This document shows positions 1 through 11,897 of a stretch of DNA of 64,000 nucleotides, in pieces. Origin of the DNA: Lathyrus oleraceus (taxonomy: Eukaryota > Streptophyta > Magnoliopsida > Fabales > Fabaceae); NCBI RefSeq assembly GCF_024323335.1, contig NC_066583.1, positions 410,576,031-410,640,030 on the forward strand. The letters are read 5' to 3'. Numbering within the stretch: position 1 is the stretch's first letter; every line of letters begins with the position of its first letter. A program made the translations under genes and the position numbers. The notes under the pieces were generated by a model. It made no database searches. It was not told the origin of the DNA and saw nothing but the letters and a program-made list of their open reading frames with translations.

Positions 1-1393
1 GGTGGGTCACGTGGAGTAATCAACTTCCTTTTAATTAATGAAGGATATAATTTTGCATAGGTCATGGGAATAGGATCAAAAGTGACCCTCTTCCTATCAT
101 AGCTCGTGCTGGTTTGATTGTTGTTTCAAGGCCTGTAGGCCTGCTGTTGAGGACGATGCTGTTGTTGTTGATACTGTTGATGTTGTTGTTGCTGGTTCTG
201 ATGTTGATAATGTTGGTTTTCTCTGAATGCAGGTGCTATATGAGCCACCTGGTGCTGGTTACTGGCGGGACGCGCAGTCTTCCTCTTCACATAGGGTCTT
301 CTTGATTTAACATGGGAGGTCACAGCATGTGCCTCACAATCTTTCTTCTTCACAAACGCCCATAACGTTTGGCAGAAGAGCCTTCTTCTCTAGTCAGGCA
401 CCCTTCCCTGACTCCTTCTTCTAGACGCATCCCCATGTTCATCATCTCGGTGAAGTCAGAAGGAGCGCTAGCAATCATCCGCTCGTAGTAGAATGAACTC
501 AAGGTCTTCAGAAAGATCTTGGTCATTTCCTTCTCGTCTAGCGGAGGCAAAATTTGTGCAGCCAATTCATGCCACCTCTGGGCGTACTCCTTAAATGTAT
601 CTTTCTTCTTCTGGGACATGGCCCTCAGTTGGTCCCTATCGAGAGCCATATCAACGTTGTATTTGTATTGCTTGACGAAGGCTTCGCCAAGGTCGTTGAA
701 GGAGCGGATGTTCGCACTATCCAGACCCATGTACAATCTCAATGCGACACCGGACAGGCTGTCCTGGAAGTAGTGGATCAAGATTTGATCATTCTCGGTC
801 TGAGTCGACATCTTACGTGCATACATCACAAGATGGCTGAGCGGGCAAGTATTTCCTTTGTACTTTTCAAAGTCAGGCACTTTGAATTTGACAGGAATCT
901 TGACATTAGGTACAAGGCAAAGCTCAGCAGCAGATTTTCCAAAGAGGTCCTTCCCTCTGAGAGTTTTAAGTTCCTTGCGCAGCTTAAGGAATTGATCATT
1001 CATAGCGTCCATTTTCTCATAGACATATGGGCCCTCAGATGGATCAGAGTGATAAATGGTGTCATCACCTCTCGGAAAAGTATGCACGACTGGAGGTGGC
1101 ACAGCAAGGACTGAGCTAGATGCCGGCAGAGAAGCAAAAGTCGGGGCGAGACCCTCAGGAACAAAGTTGGCAGCCATCCCCCAGGGAAACCCGGTTGGCA
1201 TAGCAGTTGGCACAAATTGGGCACTAGCAGCAGGCATGGTAGAGGAAGCAATCTATGAGATGACCGTCCTCTGGGGAGGAGTTGAAGGTGTTGGAGAAGA
1301 CTGTCTTTGGGCGGCCAAGAATGACTCCATCAGGGCAGTCAATCTTGCCACTTACTCCTTCAGTTCTCTGTTCTCTTGCTCTAGGTGATCCAT
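1..1393 (-). pseudogene. Ogre-1 gag (partial, disrupted)
   Basis: Gag is the structural capsid/nucleocapsid protein that packages the element RNA in cytoplasmic particles. The likely ATG is at 1393-1391, at the same place as in Ogre-2. In-frame stops occur near 1352 and 1250, so only the part from about 1237 to 350 stays open. That part is a Ty3-type retrotransposon gag domain with the conserved stretch KFKVPDFEKYKG, the DSLSG segment and YAQRW. Near 353 the frame shifts, and the coding sequence continues in another frame as a glutamine-rich linker (about 126-353) that ends at the window edge. The sequence aligns closely with the Ogre-2 gag at 36512-37900. The zinc knuckle and protease would lie to the left of the window. 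Confidence 0.88.
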
Positions 1394-1724
1394 TAGCTTT
1401 GATGAGTTGGCTCTGGTGTAGTACCGGTGCGTCAGCTTGACTTCAAAATAAATGAAGAACACAAAGTTAGACCACTGAACAAGAAGCCCTAGAACAAAAC
1501 CTGCTTATTCACATGATGCATGCAATGCTTGTGCATATGATTTTATTTTTAATGAGAGGAACTTTTAGAGCTCTATTTGCAATTATTTGAAAAATATTAA
1601 TCATTTAGACATATATGGAATAATAATATCAATAATATCTATAAAAAAATTTACACCAAAGAAGTACAATCTTGGTAACCAAATACAATACAAGAGGGAA
1701 GGAAAATGAACATCCTACGGAACC
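1394..1724 (-). other. Ogre-1 ORF1-gag spacer
   Basis: This 331 bp AT-rich stretch separates the ORF1 stop from the gag start and matches the equivalent spacer of Ogre-2 (36236-36511), including a shared ATGCATGCA-rich patch near 1510-1530. I see no coding potential. In Ogre elements gag is downstream of ORF1 on the same RNA, so this region must permit translation of gag by some means (re-initiation, splicing or a separate RNA); the sequence alone does not say which. Confidence 0.6.
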
Positions 1725-3176
1725 CTAGAAAGAATCGTCCAAAGTTCTCGAGACCGGAAGATAAGCCGCACGAAGCCTCTTCACCTCTCTCTCATAGGCT
1801 GCCTCCATATCTGCCTTCTCCTTGGCGAGTCGATCGTACTTCCTCTTCCAAAACCTGGATGACTGAGGAAGAAGAGAAGTAACCACATCATCAGGCTCGT
1901 CGATAACCTGATGCTCAAGAAACTCTATCAATGCATCCTTATCTCTAAGCTGCTGAAGTAGCTCCTCTCGCTCACGGACCCAAGCGCGCCAACGGTCTTC
2001 ATCTCTCAACTCCTCTACTCCTTGGTTAGGGAGGGTTGAAGGCCCAACCATAACCATAGGTGTAGGTCTCGGGTAGTCATAGAACATGCGGTACTCAGAA
2101 GCTCTCCTCCTAACCCACGAGGTATATGGTTCCAAAGCAATACAATTCTTCGGACCAAGCTCTTTCCTTCCCTTCTTATGAATCTTCCGCCAAGCGCGGA
2201 CCATCTTGCTCTTCAAGTTCTGGGGATCTTTACCCTCTTGAAAGAACACTCCTTCTAACAAAATGTTATTAGGTTTATCCTTTAAGGGGAACCTAAGCTG
2301 ACGACATGCCAAAATAGGGTTGTAGTTAATTCCACCACATGTACCAAGAAGAGGCACATTGGAGAATTCACCACAAGAGTCAATAATCTGCACACCATCG
2401 TACACACGGTTGTACCAAAAGATATCATCATTAGTGAGAGACATAAGTCTCGTGGACCACTGTAGACATCCTTTGCTCTCCTTGAAGGCGAGCGTCTGTG
2501 GCAAGTGTGAAATAAACCACTTGTACAACAGAGGCAAATAGCACACAATGGTACCACCACCCTCTGCATTCCTCATATGCAAAGAGAAATAAGTGTCACC
2601 CAACATAGTTGGAACATGATTAAGAGTAGAGAAAATCCTAATAGTGTTCACATCCACAAAGTTGTCGATGTTGGGGAATAACACTAGCCCATAGATGAGA
2701 AGTACAAATATGGCCTCAAAGGCGTCCTCACTCATGGCCTTCCTAAACATAGTAGCTTGAGCAATGAGGAAATCAGATGGGAGACCTTGAATTCCACCTT
2801 TGGTAGTCATATGAGCACCAACAATAGATTCATATATATGCAACAAATCAGCAATCTCTTGGGAAGAAGGAACTCTCTCCAAACCACTAAACGGAAACTG
2901 ATCTAGAATAGGTATACCCACAAGATAGGCATACTCCTCAAGCGTAGGCAAAAGCTGGAAATTCGGAAATGTGAAGCAACGGTACAGAGGATCATAGAAC
3001 TACACCAACACACTCATCAGACCTTCATCCACCTGAGTAGCAAGAATAGACAGAAGCTTCCCATGACGAGCCTTGAACTCCAAGGGATCTAATACAAAGG
3101 ATGTAAAACTCCTTAACTCTTTCAAGTCGGGTTGTCTGAAACTGTACTTCTTCGTATTCCTTCTTTGCTTATCCAT
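1725..3176 (-). pseudogene. Ogre-1 ORF1 (Ogre-specific extra ORF upstream of gag), one nonsense codon
   Basis: This is the additional ORF1 that distinguishes Ogre-type elements; its biochemical role is not known to me. The likely start is the ATG at 3176-3174 (protein starting MDKQRRNTKKYSF), matching the MERQRRNTKKYSF start in Ogre-2. The frame is open to 1725 except for a TAG at 3002-3000, where Ogre-2 has CAG. Without that stop the protein would be about 483 residues. The N-terminal two thirds is globular and strongly conserved with Ogre-2 (LPTLEEYAYLVGIPILDQ region), and resembles the domain seen in plant mobile-element ORF1 proteins. The C-terminal third (1725 to about 2100) is rich in E, R, K and L and looks coiled-coil. 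Ogre-1 retains this C-terminus, while Ogre-2 has lost it. Confidence 0.88.
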
Positions 3177-3352
3177 GTCTGAAAATTTGCAAATAGACCT
3201 CTTAAGTTCCTTGAAAATTTTCTCATTGTTGATGATATGGATGTGTATGAATGCATTCATGCATGAATGCATGGATGCAACAATCACACTCAAGGATCAA
3301 GCAAATCAAACCACACAAAGGTCATGGGATGGATCAAGGCATCCTTAATATC
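3177..3352 (-). other. Ogre-1 leader, ORF1-proximal piece
   Basis: Non-coding leader between the ORF1 start and the copia insertion, homologous to 35008-35182 of Ogre-2. Bases 3348-3352 (ATATC) are the left copy of the copia target-site duplication. Confidence 0.8.
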
Positions 3353-3550
3353 TGTAGATGTTTGATTGGCTGCATTGTATGGTAAAACACTAGCTGGATT
3401 CTAATGTCTTGACTGATTTCATGACATGCTGTGGAGATGACTGTTTGACTGCATTGTGTGTTGGATCATCTAACTGTACTCTGATGTCTTGACTGATGTC
3501 ATGACATACTTGAGTTGTATGCTGCAGGTTTAGCTAATACAGGATCTACT

Positions 3551-4095
3551 GAATGTCAAACTATATGTTATGACATTCATCCCTGTCAGTAGTTATTGAG
3601 GAATAGAACAACTGGTGTTCTTTAATAACTCAGTATTTGTTTCTAGTCTGTTTATCAAGGGGATAATAGACCTGACACAAAGCCTACTGTGTGAATGTCA
3701 AACTGGAAGTTATGACATTCATCATTGACAGCATATACTGAATAATAGGCAGGTTAGTTGTCTACTACAGTTCAGTATATTTCTCAGTCTGCTTATCAAG
3801 AGGATAACAGACCTGATGTAAGGCTCATTGTGTAAATGTCAAATTGGATGCTTTTACATTTATGAATGTACACTGTTACTGAAGTATGGACTGATTGGTC
3901 CTGTACAGTACAACAAATTTATACAGTCTGTTTTCAGGAAGATAACAGACTTAGCATATGGTCTATGCTTTGGATGTCAAACTAAATGTTGTGACATTCA
4001 CTCCAGGCAGCATATGCTAAATTGTAGGTTGTTTAGTTTTTCTGTTTCAGCATTTTTCTCAGGCTATTCTTCAGAAAGTCAACAGTTGAGCTAAA
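3551..4095 (+). repeat. Four-unit degenerate tandem repeat inside the SIRE LTR (about 140 bp period)
   Basis: Units begin at 3551, 3693, 3834 and 3972 (spacings 142, 141, 138). Each starts with ATGTCAAAyT, is followed by a TGACATTCA-like inverted echo and, in three of four, ends with CAGTCTG and GGATAACAGACCTGA-type words. The same array occurs in the 3' LTR from 10608. It lies in U3 upstream of the TATA box. Confidence 0.82.
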
Positions 4096-4233
4096 ATCCA
4101 GGAAACCAACAACTAAGCTACAATAAATGAACCTAACAAATAGCCTATTTGTTAGTAACCTAGTTGTGGAATTTAGGTTAACTCGCTTGACCTTAAATTC
4201 AGGAAATACAAGTACAAGGCCCAAGTGCTGCAA

Positions 4234-4240
4234 TATAAAA
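4234..4240 (+). promoter_or_regulatory. TATA box of the SIRE LTR
   Basis: TATAAAA in the LTR, repeated at 11291-11297 in the 3' LTR. It is the likely core promoter for the element RNA; transcription would start roughly 25-35 bp downstream. Confidence 0.6.
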
Positions 4241-4842
4241 GGATGGAAATCCTTCTTTCAGAACTCGGGGATTTTAGGCGTGAAGATTTTGTGTGTCCAT
4301 CATACTTCACTGCTGTATTTTTGTGTGTCTTGTATTAGGTGTATCTTGTGAGCCAAGCAATTATCACTAAGATGAATGCATTGGTATAGGGTGTTCATTG
4401 AGTTGTAAGTGTTGTGTCACTCTAAGCTTTTAAGCGTGAGTGCTAAGTATCTTGATTAAAGTTGTTAAGCACAATCAAGAGTTGTTTGAAGTGTGACTTC
4501 ACAATTGTCTTTAATCTTAATTAAAGGTTGTAATCACTGAGGTGATTGAGGAGGAGTGAGTAGGAACTCTGATCTTAGTGTAAGATTGAAATTGCATTGT
4601 GTAGGTATTAAGTGATAGGGTTAAACAGTTCGTTTAAGGTCTGAATTAATACTACTAATAGTGGATTTCCTCCCTGGCTTGGTAGCCCCCAGATGTAGGT
4701 CATGTTGGACCGAACTGGGTAAACAATTACTTGTGTTATTTACTGCACTTACTTTTTAAGTTCTGCATAATTCTTGTCTGCGCAGAATTGGATGTCATAA
4801 CAACCCGTGAGACATCGAAAGTCTGTTAACTAGAATTTCAAT

Positions 4843-4854
4843 TGGCATCAGAGC
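4843..4854 (+). other. Primer binding site, tRNA-iMet type (SIRE element)
   Basis: TGGCATCAGAGC lies two bases after the 5' LTR and matches the usual plant initiator-Met primer site TGGTATCAGAGC except for T to C at the fourth base. It marks the minus-strand DNA priming position. Confidence 0.85.
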
Positions 4855-4918
4855 TGGCACCCTGCTTGTTAATTTTTGGGTGAGATCTAGGGAAGTTTCT
4901 TTCTAGTACCATTGACAA

Positions 4919-5651
4919 GGATGTAGGATACTCAAATAGACCACCCATGCTGGATGGTTCTAACTATGATGACTGGAAGCCTTGTATGATAGCCTTCTTA
5001 AGGTCTCTAGATAGCAAAGTCTGGAGAGCTGTCAACAAAGGATGAGAACATCTAACGAAGACAGGTGAAGATGGAGTCAGTATGCAAATTCCTGAAGAAG
5101 AGTGGGACAAGGAGCAGGAGGCATTAGCCCTTGGAAATTCTAAGGCCTTGAACGCATTGTTCAATGGAATAAGTAAGAAAATCTTCAGACTGGTGCACCA
5201 CTGTGACCTGGCCAAGGAAGTGTGGGATACCCTCAAGATAACTCATGAAGGTACATCCAAGGTGAAGATGTCTAAACTTCAGATGCTGACCACCAAGTTT
5301 GAAAATCTGAGGATGAAAGAGGATGAGACTATTCATGACTTTCACTTGAATATTCTTGAAATTGCCAACACCTCTGGTGGCTTAGGTGAGAAAATGGCTG
5401 AAGAGAAACTTGTAAGAAAGATTCTCAGGTATTTACCTAAGAGATTTGCCATGAAGGTCACCGCAATAGAAGAGGCTCAGGAGATCTGCAATATGAAGGT
5501 GGATGAGCTCATTGGTTCTCTCCAAACCTTTGAAATGGGCTTGTGTGAGAATGTTGAAAAGAAGAACAAAAGCGTAGCTTTTGTATCAAATACTGAAGAG
5601 GAGACAAAAGTAGGATATACTGAGGTGATGAAAGCATATCAGAAGCCATAA
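4919..5651 (+). pseudogene. gag: SIRE-type copia gag (capsid part), nonsense codon and frameshift
   Basis: Gag capsid region of a copia element. The typical beginning RPPMLDGSNYDDWK is encoded at about 4937-4980, but an upstream ATG at 4920 runs straight into TAG and an in-frame TGA occurs at 5043-5045. The reading frame is then open to 5651 and contains the copia gag fold, including a conserved REVWDTL-like segment (here KEVWDTL) and KILRYLPKRF. At 5649 the frame ends in TAA, while the nucleocapsid and pol continue in a different frame from 5654, so an indel has split gag. An intact relative would have gag and pol in one continuous frame here. Confidence 0.88.
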
Positions 5652-5653
5652 CC

Positions 5654-8600
5654 ATGCTTGGGAGACAGTTCAACAAGTTCGTGAAGAAGATTGATCAAAA
5701 AGGTAGACCAAATGTCAAGAACATCTCGTCTGACATCAGGAAAAGATCAACTTCTGAAGAAAAGTTCAACCAAGGCAAGGGAATCCAGTGTCATGGATGT
5801 GAAGGTTATGGACACATTAGAGCTGAATGTCCTACTTACCTCAAGATGCAAAAGAAGGGGCTATCTGTCACATGGTCTGAGGGAGATTCTGAGAGTGATT
5901 CTGAAGGAGAATCTGCTAAAAATGTCACTGCACTAACTAGTGTTTGTGCCACTAATGATGACTTAAGTGCAGATGAAATAACCTTTGATGAACTTGCTGC
6001 ATCATATAAGGAGCTATGTGTCACCAGTGTAGAAGTGCATGTACAAGGAGAAAAGCAGAAGAAGCTCATCAAGGAGCTGGAGGATGAGAAACAGAAGCAT
6101 CTGACAGTCATAGATGGTCTAAATGGTGAGATAATCTTGCTGACCTCCAAGCTGGATCAAATGACGAAATCCATCAGAATGCTAAATAAAGGAACAGATT
6201 CCTTGGAAGAGATCCTAAAGGTGGGACAGAAGTCTGGAACCATGTCCGGTTTATGCTCTGTGAAAAAATCCTCAGCTGAACTCAAACGCTCAAAGGCTAA
6301 AGTTCAGAAATTCAAGCGGAGGTCACACCCGATGTCTCAACATCAGGGAACCAGGATGAGTAATCATCAGAAGAAGAAATTTCAGCGATGGAGATGTCAT
6401 CACTGTGGTAGGTTTGGCCATATAAAAGTCTTCTGCTACAGGCTGCATGGTTATCCTAACCAAGCCCCCCATGTCAGACCTAAGCATAAGGCATATAGGA
6501 ATAATGCCCCCATCAAGAAACGACAAGGGTATGCTTGGTTAGCTCACACAGCTCTAAGAGGATCTACTAGAGAAGACTGGTACTTTGACAGTGGCTGCTC
6601 AAGACATATGACTGGTATGGAGAATATATTGGTGGATATACAACCTCACACTACCAGTTATGTGACCTTTGGTGATGGTGCTAAAGGAAAAATAAAAGGT
6701 GTGGGTAAGCTGGACTGCTCTGGAGTTTCAGAACTGAATAATATGCTGTTAGTAAAAGGACTAACTGCTAACCTCATCAGCATAAGCCAATTGTGTGATC
6801 AAGGGTTCTATGTTCCGTTTATTAAGGAGCCATGTGTTGTGAAAAATGGAGATAATCAAGAAGTTATGAGAGGATCCAGATCCAAAGATAACTGTTATAT
6901 GTGGGAACCTAAGCTCTCAAAGTTTTCCACAATGTGCTCCTCAGCCAAGGAAGAACAGGAGGTGAAGTTGTGGCATAGACGCCTTGGTCATCTCCACTTA
7001 AGGGGAATGAAAAAGATCATATCCAAGGAAGCAGTTAGAGGAATCCCAAAGCTGCTTATTGATGAAGGAAGAGTCTGTGGAGAATGCCAGGTTGGCAAGC
7101 AAACCAAGATGTCACACCCTAAGCTGGGACATCCTACAACATCCAGAATTCTGGAACTGTTGCACATGGACTTAATGGGACCTATGCAGGTTGAAAGTCT
7201 GGGTGGAAAGAGCTATGCATATGTGGTGGTTGATGACCATTCCAGATACACTTGGATAAGCTTCATCAGAGAAAAGTCAGATGCATTTGATGTCTTCAAA
7301 GAACTGTGCATCAGACTTCAAAGGGAAAAGGACAATTATGTTGTCTGAATTAGGAGTGATCATGGTACGAAATTCAAAAATTCCAAGTTTGATGAGTTTT
7401 ACTCGTCTGAAGGAATAAGACATGAGTTCTCCTCTCCTATAACTCTTCAGCAGAATGGGATAGTTGAAAGGAAAAAGAGAACTATTTAAGAATCTGTCAG
7501 AGCTATGATTCATGCAAAGAAGCTCCCTATGCACTTTTGGGCTGAAGCTATGAATACAGCTTGCTATGTTCACAATAGAGTCACCTTGAGAAAAGGAACC
7601 TCCTCCACTCTGTATGAAATATGGAAAGGCAGAAAGCCCACTGTGAAGTACTTTCATATCTTTGGAAGTAAATGTTACATTCTCACAGATCGTGAACAGA
7701 GAAGGAAAATGGATCCCAAAAGTGATGAGGGTATATTCCTAGGATACTCAACTAACAGCAAAGCTTACAGAGTGTTCAACTACAAGACTAATGTCCTGAT
7801 GGAATCCATAAATGTTATTGTGGATGATAAAGAGGAAGGAATCGATGTCATAGAGGATGTTGGAACATTCCTTGATACTTCAACAGACATACCAGTCAAG
7901 TCGGAAGAAGTACAGGAGACTCCACCTGAATGTGAGGTAGATGCACCCACCAAAATGCCATCTATCAGAATTCAGAAAGACCACCCTAAGGAGCTTATCA
8001 TAGGGGATCCCAATAGTGATGTGTCTACCAGATCACGGGAAATTAGCTCAAATTCCTGTTTTGTATCCAAGTTTGAACCAAAAAATGTGAAAGAATCCCT
8101 GACTGATGAATATTGGATCAATGCCATGCAAGATGAACTGGAGCAGTTTAAAAGGAATGAAGTATGGGAGCTAGCTCCACGACCTGAAGGGACTAACATC
8201 ATTGGTACCAAGTGGATTTACAAGAACAAGTCTGATGAGAAAGGAGTAATCACTAGGAATAAAGCAAGACTAGTGGCTTAAGGATATACTCAAGTTGAAG
8301 GGGTTGATTTTGATGAGACGTTTGCACCCGTTGCTAGACTTGAGTCAATCAGATTGCTGTTAGGTGTAGCCTGCATTCTGAAATTCAAATTGTTCCAAAT
8401 GGATGTGAAGAGTGCATTTTTAAATGGATACTTAAATGAAGAAGTCTATGTGGAACAACCTAAAGGGTTCTATGATCCTAACCAACCTAAACATGTGTAC
8501 AAGTTGAGGAAAGCCTTGTATGGATTGAAGCAAGCAACAAGAGCTTGGTATGAAAGGTTGACTGAATTTCTGACCTCTCATGGGTACAGAAACGGTGGGA

Positions 8601-9607
8601 TAGATAAGACCTTGTTTGTGAAGGATACAGATGGCAAAATCATGATTGCCCAAATCTATGTGGATGATATTGTTGTTGGTGGAATGTCAGAGCAAATGGT
8701 GAAACATTTTGTTCACCAGATGCAATCTGAGTTTGAAATGAGTCTGGTTGGGGAACTGACTTATTTTCTTGGAATGCAAGTCAACCAAATGGAGGATTAT
8801 ATGTTTCTCTCCCAAAGCAAGTATGCCAAAAACATAGTTAAGAAGTTTGGCATGGATAATGCTAGGCACAAGAGAACTCCTGCACCTACCCATTTAAAGT
8901 TAACCAAAGATGATGGAGGTCCCAGTGTTGATCAATGCTTGTATAGAAGCATGATAGGTAGTCTACTATACCTAACTACAAGTAGACCTGATATTTCCTA
9001 TGCAGTTGGAGTGTGTGCTAGATACCAAGCAGAGCCCAAAGTGAGCCACTTGAATCAAGTCAAGAGGATTCTCAAGTATATCAATGGGACTTGTGACTAT
9101 GGTATGCTGTACTCTCATGGCTCTGAGCCTGTCCTATCTGGGTATTGTGAAGCTGATTGGGCTGGGAGTGCTGATGACAGAAAAAGCACATCAGGAGGAT
9201 GTTTCTTCTTGGGAAACAATCTCATATCATGGTTCAGCAAGAAGCAGAACTGTGTATCTCTGTCCACTGCAGAGGCTGAATACATAGCGACTGGAAGCAG
9301 TTGTTCCCAACTGGTGTGGATGAAACAGATGCTTTCTGAGTACAATGTCTCTCAAAATGTCATGACATTGTTCTGTGATAATCTCAGTGCCATCAATACT
9401 TCCAAGAATCCCATCCAACACAGCAGGACCAAACATATTGACATTAGACATCACTTCATCAGAGATCTGGTGGAAGACAAAGTGATTACCTTGGAACATG
9501 TAGCCACTGAACTACAACTAGCTGACATATTTACAAAGGCTCTAGATGCTACTCAGTTTGAAAATTTAAGGGGCAAACTGGGAATATGCCTTTCTGAGGA
9601 CTTATAG
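5654..9607 (+). pseudogene. pol: SIRE-type copia gag-pol (nucleocapsid, protease, integrase, RT, RNase H), three nonsense codons
   Basis: A single frame of 1318 codons interrupted by TGA at 7346-7348, TAA at 7487-7489 and TAA at 8279-8281; the last two look like CAA-to-TAA changes. Domains in copia order with rough codon numbers: first CCHC knuckle CHGCEGYGHIRAEC (46-59), second knuckle CHHCGRFGHIKVFC (247-260), aspartic protease DSG (313), pre-integrase HRRLGHLH (440), integrase first Asp in HMDLMG (506), second Asp in SDHGT (569) and Glu in NGIVERKK (606), reverse transcriptase with QMDVKSAFLNG and YVDD (about 1003), and RNase H with DWAGSADDRKSTSG (about 1169). Catalytic residues are mostly retained; inactivation is by stops, two of them within the integrase core. 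Confidence 0.95.
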
Positions 9608-10409
9608 CAACCAGTGATGTTTGGGATGTATTGTTTAATATCTCAACCTATTAAACAATTGAAAGTGTGCTATGACTGGACAACAGTTCACAGCTATGTT
9701 ACTTGCTGCAACTGTAGTAACAAGATGTCAAGGGGATACTCGGACATGAGACATCCTGTGTGCCTGCTGGACTTCAAGAAAGTGTTCATGCAGGAGTGGT
9801 TCAAGATGTCAGACTCAAGGTCATGGCATCTGATATGGGTGTACCTGCTGTAAAGCAAGAGTGTGTGACTACTTGATCAAAGCTTTGAAGCAAGGTTAAG
9901 TGGGTGATGTCTTGATCAAAGCTATAAAGCAAGATCAAGAGGGGATATTCTTGATTGAAACTGTGAAGTAAAATCAAGTCTGTAATTCTGTCATTTGTGT
10001 GTAATTCTGTTTATGTTATGTTGGTCTATAATTTAAAGTGTTGCTTTGGCAACATTTTTGACAAAAAGGGGGAGTAACACCTGTGATGCCCCAGGACAAC
10101 AGATTGTTTTGCTAAACAGATATTCAGGACAGATATTCAAGATCCTCTAATCCAGAGGTTGTGCTGCAGCTGATGTTCCACTTCCATGAGTGTGAGTGTG
10201 TTTATGTGTGCTGCAATTAGAAGTTTTTATTTAATTTCTATATGTGTGCTGATATGTGAAGTTTTTATTTAACTTCCATGTGTGTGAGTGTGTTGCTACT
10301 CTGAGTGTATTAGCTAGGTTAATTTCCTGCTAGATGTTTGTTTTCCGCTGCTGTGGACTCTATTGTGAGGCCAAAGTGTTTTAGCCAAAAAAATTCCAAA
10401 GGGGGAGTT
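9608..10409 (+). other. SIRE-type element 3' UTR with minisatellite and two polypurine tracts
   Basis: About 800 bp without recognisable coding sequence. It holds 39 bp tandem units starting at 9872, 9911 and 9950 (with a weaker unit at about 9833), each opening CTTGATCAAA or a close variant. Polypurine tracts are at 10063-10074 (AAAAAGGGGGAG) and 10398-10408 (AAAGGGGGAGT), the second adjacent to the 3' LTR. Repeated polypurine tracts before the 3' LTR are described for Sireviruses. A short open frame at 9614-9853 does not resemble an envelope protein. Confidence 0.8.
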
Positions 10410-11897
10410 TGTAGATGTTTGATTTGCTGCATTGTATGGTAAAACACTAGCTGGATTCTAATGTCTTGACTGATGTCATAACATGCTGTGGAGATGACTG
10501 TTTGACTGCATTGTGTGTTAGATCATCTAACTGTACTCTGATGTCTTGACTGATGTCATGACATACTTGAGTTGTATGCTGCAGGTTTAGCTAATACAGG
10601 ATCTACTGAATGTCAAACTATATGTTATGACAATCATCCCTGTCAGCAGTTACTGAGGAATAGAACAACTGGTGTTCTTTAATAACTCAGTATTTGTTTC
10701 CAGTCTGTTTATCAAGGGGATAACAGACCTGACACAAAGCCTACTGTCTGAATGTCAAACTGGAAGTTATGACATTCATCATTGACAACATATACTGAAT
10801 AATAGGCAGGTTAGTTGTCTGCTACAGTTCAGTATATTTCTCAGTCTGCTTATCAAGAGGATAACAGACCTGACGTAAGGCTCATTGTGTAAATGTCAAA
10901 TTGGATGCTTTGACATTTATGAATGTACACTGTTACTGAACTATGGACTGATTGGTCCTGTACAGTACAACAAATTTGTACAGTCTGTTTTCAGGAAGAT
11001 AACAGACTTAGCATATGGTCTATGCTTTGGATGTCAAACTAAATGTTGTGACATTCACTCCAGGCAGCATATGCTAAATTGTAGGTTGTTTAGTTTTTTT
11101 GTTTCAGCATTTTTCTCAGGCTATTCTTCAGGAAGTCAACAACTGAGCTAAAATCCAAGAAACCAACAACTAAGCTACAATAAATGAACCTAACAAATAG
11201 CATATTAGTTAATAACCTAGTTGTGGAATTTAGGTTAACTCGCTTGACCTTAAATTCAGGAAATACAAGTACAAGGCCCAAGTGTTGCAATATAAAAGAA
11301 TGGCAATCCTTCTTTCAGAACTATGGGATTTTAGGCGTGAAGATTTTGTGTGTCCATCATACTACACTGCTGTATTTTTGTGTGTCTTGTATTAGGTGTA
11401 TCTTGTGAGCCAAGCAATTATCACTGAGATGATTGCATTGGTATAGGGTGTTCATTGAGTTGTAAGTGTTGTGTCACTCTAAGCTTTTAAGCGTGAGTGC
11501 TGTGTATCTTGATTAAAGTTGTTAAGTACAATCAAGAGTTGTTTGAAGTGTGACTTCACAATTGTCTTTAATCTTAATTAAAGATTGTAATCACTGAGGT
11601 GATTGAGGGGGAGTGAGTAGGAACTCTGATCTTAGTGTAAGATTGAAATTGCATTGGGTAGGTATTAAGTGATAGGGTTAAACAGTTGGTTTAAGGTCTG
11701 AATTAATACTACTAATAGTGGATTTCCTCCCTGGCTTGGTTGCCCCCAGACGTAGGTCATGTTGGACCGAACTGGGTAAACAATTACTTGTGTTATTTAC
11801 TGCACTTACTTTTTAAGTTCTGCATAATTCTTGTCTTCGCAGAATTGGATGTCATAACAACCCGTGTGACATCGAAAGTCTGATAACTAGAATTTCA
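10410..11897 (+). repeat. 3' LTR of the SIRE-type element
   Basis: Same 1488 bp length as the 5' LTR, beginning TGTAGATG immediately after the second polypurine tract and ending GAATTTCA. It is followed by the target duplication ATATC (11898-11902). Differences from the 5' LTR are scattered substitutions. Confidence 0.95.

Larger units (their letters stand above)
3353..4840 (+). repeat. 5' LTR of the SIRE-type element
   Basis: Runs from TGTAGATG to GAATTTCA, exactly the same length (1488 bp) as the 3' LTR. It contains four degenerate tandem units (starting at 3551, 3693, 3834 and 3972) and a TATA box at 4234-4240, so U3 is roughly 3353-4260. Confidence 0.95.
3353..11897 (+). mobile_element. 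SIRE/Maximus-type Ty1/copia LTR retrotransposon, full length, non-functional
   Basis: An 8545 bp element with two 1488 bp LTRs that begin TGTAGATG and end TTTCA, a tRNA-iMet-type primer site, gag, a copia-order pol (protease, integrase, reverse transcriptase, RNase H), two polypurine tracts and a perfect 5 bp target duplication ATATC (3348-3352 and 11898-11902). The RT and nucleocapsid sequences, LTRs above 1 kb and duplicated polypurine tracts fit the Sirevirus lineage, abundant in legumes. I find no envelope-like ORF after pol. One gag stop, one frameshift and three pol nonsense codons make it non-autonomous. The LTRs differ at roughly 12 positions in the first 410 bp by eye (about 3%), so it is older than the Tekay insertion. 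Confidence 0.95.

Noticed and set aside
554..1114. 186-codon open frame on the plus strand
   Set aside because: It is antisense to the Ogre-1 gag domain and has no independent support.
9614..9853. Possible envelope-like ORF after SIRE pol
   Set aside because: 79 codons, no signal peptide or transmembrane pattern, no resemblance to known Sirevirus envelope-like proteins.
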